9,427 bases of DNA from J013 sp038521775. GTDB taxonomy: Bacteria > Pseudomonadota > Alphaproteobacteria > Rhodobacterales > Rhodobacteraceae. The DNA lies in assembly GCA_038521775.1 (NCBI GenBank), contig JBCBKN010000161.1, positions 1 through 9,427 on the forward strand. Direction: 5' to 3'. Positions 1 to 4,866 of this stretch are shown piece after piece; within the stretch, counting starts at the first letter, position 1, and each line of letters starts with the position of its first letter. The translations under genes were made by a program, and so were the position numbers. The notes under the pieces were generated by a model. It was not told the DNA's origin. It searched no databases and saw only the letters and a program-made list of their open reading frames with translations.

Positions 1-1379
1 GCCGGCACCAGCACCTGCGGCACGCCCAGCTCGCGCGCCAGATCGACCGCATGGAGCGGGCCGGCGCCCCCAAAGGCAAACAGCGCGAAATCCCGCGGGT
101 CGGCACCGAGCGAGAGCGAGACCATGCGCACCGCACCGGCCATTTTGGTGTTGGCAACCCGCAGAATGGCGGCGGCGGCGGCGTCCGCCGTCAGGCCCAG
201 GGGGGCGCCGATCTTCTCGGCAATGGCGTCGCGCACCGGCGCCACGTCTTGCGAGCCCACCGCGTTCAGCCGGCCCAGCAGGAAATTGGCGTCGGAGATC
301 GTGGGCTGCGTCCCGCCACGACCATAGCAGATGGGGCCCGGGGTCGCACCGGCGCTTTCGGGGCCCACCCGCAGCAGACCCGCGGCATCGACATGCGCGA
401 TCGATCCGCCGCCGGCGCCCACGGTGCGCACATCGACCATCGGCAGATGGATCGGCATGGCATACTCAACCTCGATCTCGGCGCTGACCGCAGGCCGCGC
501 ATCGCGGATCAGCGCGACATCGGTCGAGGTGCCGCCCATGTCATAGGTCAAAAGATCGCCTATGCCGGCCCGTCGCCCGATATAGGCCGCCGCCATCACG
601 CCGGTGGCCGGGCCCGACATCACGGTCTTGGCCGCCTCGCGGGCCACCCGATCGGCCGAGACCATGCCGCCATTCCCGTTCATGACCAGCAGGGTGCCAG
701 GATAGCCCCGGGAGGCGAGCGCGTCGGTCAGGCGGCCCAGATACCGCTCCAGCAAGGGCTGGACCGAGGCATTCACCGCCGCGGTCACCCCGCGCTCAAA
801 CTCCCGGCTCTCCGACAACAGCGCATGGCCCAGCGTGATATGGTCGTTGGGCCAAAGTGCGGCGGCAATGGCACCCGCCCGCCGCTCATGGTCGGGGTTC
901 GCATAGGCGTGCAGGAAGTGGATCACCAGCGCCTCGCACCCGGCCTCGCGCAAGGCTGCGATGGCCCGGCGCAGCGCATCCTCGTCAAGCGGGGTGACCA
1001 CGCGCCCGGCCGCATCGACCCGCTCTGGCACCTCAAGCCGCAGATCCCGCGGGATCACGGGGCGAAAGCTGCCGGTCATCCCATAGGGCTGCGGGCGGGT
1101 GCGGCGGCCCAGCTCCAGCACGTCGCGAAAGCCCATCGTGGTGATCAGCCCGGTGCGGGCCAGCCGCCGTTCCAGCACCGCATTCGTGGTGGTCGTGGTG
1201 CCATGCACGATCATGTCGAGCACGGCCAGATCGGCATCGATGCGCGACAATGCCGCCAGAACCCCATCGGCCTGGTTGTCGGTCGTCGGCACCTTTGCCA
1301 GCTGCACCCGGCCCTGCGCCTGATCGAGCAGCAGAAGATCTGTGAAGGTTCCCCCCACATCGATGCCGGCGATGCGCAT
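1..1379 (-). CDS. Hydantoinase/oxoprolinase (HyuA-like), 3' part beyond window
   Basis: This is the N-terminal part (about 459 codons) of a hydantoinase A/5-oxoprolinase family protein. Such enzymes are ATP-dependent, cytoplasmic and open cyclic amides such as hydantoins or 5-oxoproline. Visible motifs are the ASKHA-type phosphate loop DVGGTFTD (about residues 7-14), HGTTTTTNAVLER (about 59-71), MNGNGGM (about 233), SGPATGV (about 257), DMGGTSTDVAL (about 282), GAGGGSIA (about 323), the region around GATPGPICYGRGG (about 346) and FGGAGPLHA near the left edge. Family members are usually near 690 residues, so roughly a third lies outside. The ATG at 1379 is chosen because the reading starts directly with the family's N-terminal MRIAGIDVGG. 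No Shine-Dalgarno is evident, and the start lies 12 bp after the stop of the upstream gene, which suggests translational coupling. The substrate cannot be told from sequence, and no HyuB subunit is visible in the window. Confidence 0.93.
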   Translation of the reverse strand, partial: MRIAGIDVGGTFTDLLLLDQAQGRVQLAKVPTTDNQADGVLAALSRIDADLAVLDMIVHGTTTTTNAVLERRLARTGLITTMGFRDVLELGRRTRPQPYGMTGSFRPVIPRDLRLEVPERVDAAGRVVTPLDEDALRRAIAALREAGCEALVIHFLHAYANPDHERRAGAIAAALWPNDHITLGHALLSESREFERGVTAAVNASVQPLLERYLGRLTDALASRGYPGTLLVMNGNGGMVSADRVAREAAKTVMSGPATGVMAAAYIGRRAGIGDLLTYDMGGTSTDVALIRDARPAVSAEIEVEYAMPIHLPMVDVRTVGAGGGSIAHVDAAGLLRVGPESAGATPGPICYGRGGTQPTISDANFLLGRLNAVGSQDVAPVRDAIAEKIGAPLGLTADAAAAAILRVANTKMAGAVRMVSLSLGADPRDFALFAFGGAGPLHAVDLARELGVPQVLVP

Positions 1380-1391
1380 CTTGCGGTGCCG

Positions 1392-2285
1392 TCAGGGCAC
1401 GTCGATGCGAAGCGTGGCGCTGACCGGCCTGTCACCGATGGTATAGAGGCTGTGGTCATTGCGGCTCAGCGTGACCCGAAGACGGCTGGTGCCGGGCGGC
1501 AGGGCGCCGATCTCGCCTTCCGGTGCAAAAAGCTGTCCCAGCCGCAGCCCGTCGAGGAACAGATGCCCGTGGCCCAGGCCGGGAAAATGCGGCCCGCCCA
1601 CAAAGGTGTCGGAGTAAACGAAACCCTGCGTCATCGCGGTGAACTGCCACGTATCGCCCATGGGCGTGGCGTCGAGAAACAGCGCGATCCGCTCCACACT
1701 GTCGCCGACGATGCACAGACCGTTATGGTCAAGGTTTGGGTCAAGGCTCGGGTCGAGCCCGGCGATAAGGCTTGGGTCGAGATGGAGCGCATTCGCGTCT
1801 TTGCCGGACAGGGCAGGGCTGTGCTGTCGCGGATCGCGCGTTTCGCTCTCGGCCGCGGGCCGCGCGGTCTGCAACTGCGCCTGAACCTCCAATGTTCCGG
1901 CATTCGCAAACACAAGCGACAGCGGAATGCGCCGGCCGTCGATCATCGCACCCTCAAGACCGGTTAGAAGGACATAGGCGCCATCTGGACCCAGCTCGGC
2001 GCGCATCCGCGCCGGAATGGCAGCACCTTCGGGTGCTTCGGGGTTGACCAGCGTGGCCGTTGCGCCCGGCGCCTGGGCGCCCAGAAGACGGTCCGCCTCT
2101 CCCTGGTTTTCGATGCTCAGGTAAACCCGCACCGCGCCGGGCTCGGGCAGGGCCAGTGCACGCGCATCGCGCAGCACCATGGCGCCGGGGGCCGCAGCGC
2201 GGATGACCGGCACCGCAGCGACGATGATTGCAAACACTGTCACCACCGGCAACAGGCGCGCGCGAAGTTGAACTGGGCTGAGCAT
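1392..2285 (-). CDS. Secreted protein: PCu(A)C-like domain lacking Cu ligands, plus C-terminal His-containing domain
   Basis: A 297-residue exported protein. Residues 1-31 form a Sec-type signal peptide (RAR, then hydrophobic LLPVVTVFAIIVAAVPVI, then ARA-type cleavage). Residues about 35-138 resemble the periplasmic PCu(A)C copper-chaperone fold: VRVYLSIENQGEADRLLGA, then YVLLTGL, then RRIPLSLVFANAGTLEVQAQ. The usual copper motif (HxnM...HxM) is absent: by my alignment the first His falls at V80, and the HxM pair is Y104/L106. A linker with DPSL/DPNL tetrapeptide repeats (169-188) leads to a second beta-rich domain (about 190-297) containing PHFPGLGHGHLFLDG, with H233, H239, H241 and H278 as possible metal ligands. 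I do not know a firm name for that domain. The ATG at 2285 is preferred over a TTG at 2375 because it places the signal peptide at the N-terminus; the ribosome site is weak. It sits 12 bp upstream of the hydantoinase gene, so the two are probably co-transcribed. Function unknown. Confidence 0.85.
   Translation of the reverse strand: MLSPVQLRARLLPVVTVFAIIVAAVPVIRAAAPGAMVLRDARALALPEPGAVRVYLSIENQGEADRLLGAQAPGATATLVNPEAPEGAAIPARMRAELGPDGAYVLLTGLEGAMIDGRRIPLSLVFANAGTLEVQAQLQTARPAAESETRDPRQHSPALSGKDANALHLDPSLIAGLDPSLDPNLDHNGLCIVGDSVERIALFLDATPMGDTWQFTAMTQGFVYSDTFVGGPHFPGLGHGHLFLDGLRLGQLFAPEGEIGALPPGTSRLRVTLSRNDHSLYTIGDRPVSATLRIDVP
1727..1786. repeat. Degenerate 12-bp tandem repeat inside a coding region
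   Basis: Five consecutive 12-bp units occur: GGTCAAGGTTTG, GGTCAAGGCTCG, GGTCGAGCCCGG, CGATAAGGCTTG and GGTCGAGATGGA. They encode a four-residue periodicity (LDPS, LIAG, LDPS, LDPN, LDHN) on the minus strand, at residues about 169-188 of the PCu(A)C-like protein. The block falls between the two predicted domains, so it is likely an expandable linker. Confidence 0.6.
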
Positions 2286-2301
2286 GGCCAAATCGTCGGT
2301 G

Positions 2302-2327
2302 ATTCGCCCCAATGTATCAAGGCGAAT
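2302..2327. promoter_or_regulatory. Inverted repeat ATTCGCC-N12-GGCGAAT, candidate operator
   Basis: Perfect 7-bp arms (2302-2308 and 2321-2327) flank a 12-bp centre. The element ends 16 bp upstream of the ATG at 2285, which puts it in the promoter or leader of the minus-strand unit. Dyads of about 26 bp are typical of dimeric regulator sites, but the arms could also form an mRNA hairpin near the ribosome site. No T-tract follows on either strand, so it is not an intrinsic terminator. Confidence 0.4.
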
Positions 2328-2467
2328 GCGCCCCGATCGGCCTCGTTTGCGCCGTGGGGCGGGGCCAATGCGCAATGCGCAACAATCCCAGGCTGCGATG
2401 CGGGCCGGGCCGCCACCACTGGCTGTTTCGCGCTGCCACCTGCCCGGATCCGAGCGGTTTGGGGTGG

Positions 2468-2497
2468 TTGGCTAACAGTGCGGCCCGGCATTCATAA
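2468..2497 (+). promoter_or_regulatory. Weak sigma70-like promoter candidate
   Basis: TTGGCT (2468-2473) is followed after 17-18 bp by TTCATA/TCATAA (2491-2497). This is the best -35/-10 pair I find upstream of the substrate-binding-protein gene and would give a leader of roughly 110 nt. The first GCTAAC direct repeat overlaps the -35 region. It is a weak match, so confidence is low. Confidence 0.25.
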
Positions 2498-2605
2498 AGC
2501 GCTAACCAGATTGCGCGACGGGGAATGGTCCAGCCCGACGCATGCCGCCAAGCGTGATTTGGACTGGACAGATGCGGCCTGTCGCCGCAGATTTTACAGA
2601 CGCTC

Positions 2606-2612
2606 AGGGAGG
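2606..2612 (+). promoter_or_regulatory. Shine-Dalgarno AGGGAGG deciding the start of the binding-protein gene
   Basis: AGGGAGG lies 6 nt before the ATG at 2619. An earlier ATG at 2613 directly abuts it (no spacing) and a later one at 2625 is 12 nt away, so 2619 is the best start. Confidence 0.6.
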
Positions 2613-2618
2613 ATGCCG

Positions 2619-3896
2619 ATGCGCATGACCCATCCCAGCCGACGCCATGTGATCGCCGGCCTTGGCGCCGGTGCCGCGCTCAGCACCGCGGCCGCCTCAG
2701 TGCCCTTCGTGCAGGCCCAGACCGCCCGGCCGATCCGGATCGGGTTTCAAAAGCATGCCACCGGCACAGGCGCGGTCTATGGCCGCTGGTATGAGCGGGC
2801 GGCCGGTGCCGCCTTGCGGTTGATCAACGAGGCCGGCGGCATCAATGGCCGGCGGGTGGAGATCGTGGTTGAGGATGACGGCACCGACCCGATGCGCGGG
2901 GCTGCTCTGGTTGAGAAATTCGCCACTCTGCATGGCTGCGATGTCGTGTTCGGAACGCAGTTTCCGGATGTTGTGCTGGCCTCGGCCCCGCAGGCGGCCA
3001 GGCTCAAGATCCCCTATTTTGCGGTCTCCGAAGGCCATCATGTCGCCGCGGGGGCCGTGAACCGGTGGACGCTGCAGCCCGGGATCACCGATCTGAAAGC
3101 CCAGGTCACCGCCATTGCGCCCTTTGTCAGCGACAGGCTGGGCAAGACGGCCACGATAGTGTTCCCGGACGATACCATCGGCCAGGCCCATCGCGCGTTC
3201 TTTGTCGCGGCGATGGCCGAGCTGGGCGGCGAGGTGATTGAAGAGATCGCCATACCGCCCACCGAAACCAGTTTTGCCGCGCATATCCAGCGCATCCCGC
3301 CCGGCACGGACGTGCTCTATCACGTCATGCTGGGCCCGAGCGTGCGCCGCTTTGTCCAGGAGCTCGGCGCCTTTTTCGACGGGCAGGGGCCGGCGCTTTT
3401 TGGCTTCATCGACAGTTTGGAGGCGATCGACATTGCCTCACCTGGGCTGGAGTTTCTCGACGGCTCGTATTTTTGGGAAGGCTATCCGCGGCACACCCAG
3501 CTCGGCCAGTCCGAACATGACCGGTTCTACCGTGCGGCGGTGGGGGTCGATGAGCGTGGCGCCTCGCTGCTCGACGCGCGCGACGTCTCGACCTATGCAC
3601 AGATGTATGGCTGTTGGGAGACGCTTTACGTCATCAAGGCCGGGATGGAGGCGGCGAGCTACCAAGGCCCGGCCGATCGGCAAAACCTGATCGAGGCGAT
3701 CGAGGCGCTGACCGACATGGCCGAAAGCCGCGAGCATCCCCAGGGGCCCAAGCGGTTTAACGGCAAGACCCACCAGGTGTTCGGCATCCATCACATCAGC
3801 CAGGTCAGGGGCGGCCGGCTCGACCGCGTCCACACCGCCTCGATCGAAGATGGCAGCTATCCCGACGAGGTCGACTACACCGCCTTGAGCTTTTGA
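2619..3896 (+). CDS. ABC transporter substrate-binding protein, LivK/amide type, Tat-exported
   Basis: A 425-residue periplasmic binding protein of the branched-chain amino acid/amide/urea class (type I periplasmic binding fold, Peripla_BP_5/6). The N-terminus carries a twin-arginine signal (PSRRHVIAGLGAGAAL, R8-R9) with cleavage likely after VQA (residues 31-33). The mature start RPIRIGFQKHATGTGAVYG, the ALRLINEAGGINGRRVEIVVEDD segment and DPMRGAALVEKF are characteristic. The second lobe has TATIVFPDDTIGQAHRAFF, and the C-terminal part LIEAIEALTDM is also typical. It is followed 26 bp later by a small secreted-protein gene, probably in one operon, and is divergent from the hydantoinase unit. 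No LivHMGF-type permease or ATPase genes are adjacent in the window, so it is either an orphan receptor or works with distant components. A compound processed by the hydantoinase is a plausible ligand, but that is inference from position only. Confidence 0.92.
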   Translation: MRMTHPSRRHVIAGLGAGAALSTAAASVPFVQAQTARPIRIGFQKHATGTGAVYGRWYERAAGAALRLINEAGGINGRRVEIVVEDDGTDPMRGAALVEKFATLHGCDVVFGTQFPDVVLASAPQAARLKIPYFAVSEGHHVAAGAVNRWTLQPGITDLKAQVTAIAPFVSDRLGKTATIVFPDDTIGQAHRAFFVAAMAELGGEVIEEIAIPPTETSFAAHIQRIPPGTDVLYHVMLGPSVRRFVQELGAFFDGQGPALFGFIDSLEAIDIASPGLEFLDGSYFWEGYPRHTQLGQSEHDRFYRAAVGVDERGASLLDARDVSTYAQMYGCWETLYVIKAGMEAASYQGPADRQNLIEAIEALTDMAESREHPQGPKRFNGKTHQVFGIHHISQVRGGRLDRVHTASIEDGSYPDEVDYTALSF

Positions 3897-3910
3897 TCCG
3901 CGCACAAGAC

Positions 3911-3915
3911 AGGAG
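3911..3915 (+). promoter_or_regulatory. Shine-Dalgarno AGGAG for the small secreted protein
   Basis: AGGAG lies 7 nt upstream of the ATG at 3923, supporting that start over the in-frame ATG at 3893, which overlaps the preceding stop region and would bury the signal peptide. Confidence 0.65.
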
Positions 3916-3922
3916 ATCTCTG

Positions 3923-4195
3923 ATGAAAGCGCTGCTTGCCATGACCACCGCACTGGTCCTCGCCATGCCCGCCGGGGCAACCTCGCTCATCAACAAGGAC
4001 AGCGAACGCTATGACATTGCTGTGAATTCCGGCGGGGGCACCATGCGCACCACGATCAATGGCAAGACCACGAAATCGGGTGTGTGTCCCTCCTCGGCCT
4101 CTTCGTGCAAGATCGAGGTCGAGGGTGTTGGCGAGATCGAGGTGTCGGGCTCGGAAGATGTGATCATCGAGGATGGGGAACTCGAAGCCGACTGA
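3923..4195 (+). CDS. Small secreted protein with two cysteines, unknown function
   Basis: A 90-residue protein. Residues 1-19 form a Sec signal peptide (MKALLAMTTALVLAMPAGA), followed by an acidic, beta-rich mature part of about 71 residues. C55 and C62 may form a disulfide in the periplasm. The tail (EVEGVGEIEVSGSEDVIIED) is a run of alternating hydrophobic and acidic residues consistent with a short beta-hairpin or beta-helix rung. I recall similar uncharacterised small exported proteins in alphaproteobacteria but cannot name a family. It starts 26 bp after the substrate-binding protein and has a strong ribosome site, so co-transcription is likely. It could be an accessory to the binding protein, or simply an abundant envelope protein. 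The good Shine-Dalgarno and signal peptide make the gene itself convincing. Confidence 0.8.
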   Translation: MKALLAMTTALVLAMPAGATSLINKDSERYDIAVNSGGGTMRTTINGKTTKSGVCPSSASSCKIEVEGVGEIEVSGSEDVIIEDGELEAD

Positions 4196-4488
4196 GCTGA
4201 ACGCCGGCACGAGACCTCAGCCGTTCACATGCTTGGGAGATGTGCCGCCAGCTCGGCGGGATCCGGGACAGACGTAGGACCGCCATCTCCGCCAAGCGAT
4301 GTGTCGCGCAGCCCGCATTTGCGGTTTGGGCGGCGTTGGCCCGTTGCCTTTTTTGCTGTTGATCCTGGCGCCACGCCGTAGGCTATGCGCGGGCTGCATG
4401 GCAGCCATGCAAAAGTGGCGCTGGCGTGACAGATTTGTGGCGACATATACCAGTAACACTCCACCACATGAGAGAGAGGCTGCTGGGG
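4196..4488. other. Gene-free region upstream of the DUF6280-like gene
   Basis: These 293 bp contain no convincing gene; the small frames present lack ribosome sites and protein-like composition. Early on is a 5-bp GC stem (CCGCC/GGCGG, 4245-4259) without a T-tract, so no clear terminator for the preceding operon. Further on are TTGATC (4359-4364) with GCTATG 17 bp later (a weak promoter-like pair), then the 17-bp palindrome at 4395-4411. An AT-rich ACATATAC stretch (4443-4450) lies about 40 bp before the next gene. Confidence 0.55.
4395..4411. promoter_or_regulatory. 17-bp palindrome TGCATGG-CAG-CCATGCA, candidate operator
   Basis: Perfect 7-bp arms surround a 3-bp centre. A second inverted repeat, GGCTGC-ATG-GCAGCC at 4392-4406, overlaps it out of register, so the segment can pair in two ways. 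It lies 78 bp before the ATG at 4489 and just downstream of a weak promoter-like pair, where a repressor would act. No T-run follows, which argues against a terminator. Confidence 0.45.
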
Positions 4489-4794
4489 ATGTTCGACCCA
4501 TTGGATCAATGGGCGTTCACATTTGATCAGGGGAACCGCGCACGAAAGCTTTTTGCCGCTGTGGTGCTTGCTGCTCTGGACGATGCGATCGCCGACGACA
4601 AAAAGTTTGGGAATGGCGAAGAGACCATTGCGCGTTGGGCACGTTCGCGAGACGGGCGCGAAGTGCTGAGCTGTGCCGGGATCGAACCGAATGAGCGTGT
4701 CGTCGATGGTCTGAGCGCGTTTGTGCGCCGTGGCGTGCGGACCTCCGTGGCGCTGAGCCGCGAAGAGATGGAGCGCCAGGCCGAAGCGGCCTAG
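4489..4794 (+). CDS. DUF6280-like small protein
   Basis: A 101-residue soluble protein with no signal peptide or membrane segment. The core is strongly patterned: QGNRARKLFAAVVLAALDDA, then DDKKFGNGEETIARWARSRDGR, then EVLSCAGIEPNERVVDGL, then GVRTSVALSREE. From memory this matches a Rhodobacterales family of unknown function (DUF6280) of about 100 residues. It looks mostly helical and has one cysteine (in LSCAG). The ATG at 4489 is chosen because AGAGAGG (4473-4479) precedes it by 9 nt and because the remaining N-terminus (about 14 residues before QGNRARK) fits the family. An upstream ATG at 4468 and a GTG at 4426 are in frame but less likely. It appears to be a single-gene unit convergent with the c-di-GMP gene. 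Function unknown. Confidence 0.88.
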   Translation: MFDPLDQWAFTFDQGNRARKLFAAVVLAALDDAIADDKKFGNGEETIARWARSRDGREVLSCAGIEPNERVVDGLSAFVRRGVRTSVALSREEMERQAEAA

Positions 4795-4801
4795 GCAGGC
4801 A

Positions 4802-4815
4802 CGGCCTTCGGGTCG
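4802..4815 (+). terminator. UUCG-tetraloop hairpin after the DUF6280-like gene
   Basis: CGGCC-TTCG-GGTCG gives a 5-bp stem (one G-U pair) closed by a UUCG tetraloop, starting 8 nt after the stop codon in the 72-bp convergent gap. No T-tract follows, so it may be an mRNA 3'-end stabiliser rather than an efficient terminator. Confidence 0.3.
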
Positions 4816-4866
4816 CGGGCAAATCCGCACCAGTGGTGGGCTGCGCCGGGCGGAATGATCGCTGCC

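Larger units (their letters stand above)
2286..2618. other. Divergent intergenic region
   Basis: This 333-bp stretch separates the minus-strand PCu(A)C-like/hydantoinase unit from the plus-strand binding-protein unit, so it should hold both promoters. I see no credible gene in it. It contains a 7-bp inverted repeat at 2302-2327, a doubled heptamer CAATGCG at 2366-2379, two GCTAAC copies exactly 30 bp apart (2471 and 2501), a weak promoter-like pair for the plus strand (2468-2497) and a Shine-Dalgarno at 2606-2612. The extended N-terminal reading of the plus-strand frame back to 2268 is not family-like and is best regarded as non-coding. Confidence 0.7.

Noticed and set aside
51..1967. A 638-codon open frame on the plus strand
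   Set aside because: It lies antisense to the hydantoinase and PCu(A)C-like genes, both of which have clear family motifs. Its product is a low-complexity mix of R, G, H, Q and A, as expected for an antisense frame in GC-rich DNA.
2268..2618. N-terminal extension of the substrate-binding protein back to 2268
   Set aside because: The extension would bury the twin-arginine signal about 117 residues inside the protein; the Shine-Dalgarno at 2606-2612 supports the start at 2619.
2697..3323. A 208-codon minus-strand frame, and a 180-codon one at 3438-3980
   Set aside because: Both are antisense to the substrate-binding-protein gene (the second also reaches into the small secreted-protein gene) and have no motif, signal peptide or ribosome site.
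4192..4228. CTGAG/CTCAG and TGAACG/CGTTCA inverted pairs after the small secreted-protein gene, as a terminator
   Set aside because: The two pairs have different centres and cannot form one stem, and no T-tract follows.
4225..4830. A 201-codon minus-strand frame across the gene-free region and the DUF6280-like gene
   Set aside because: It overlaps a well-supported gene on the other strand, has no ribosome site and shows no family-like segment.
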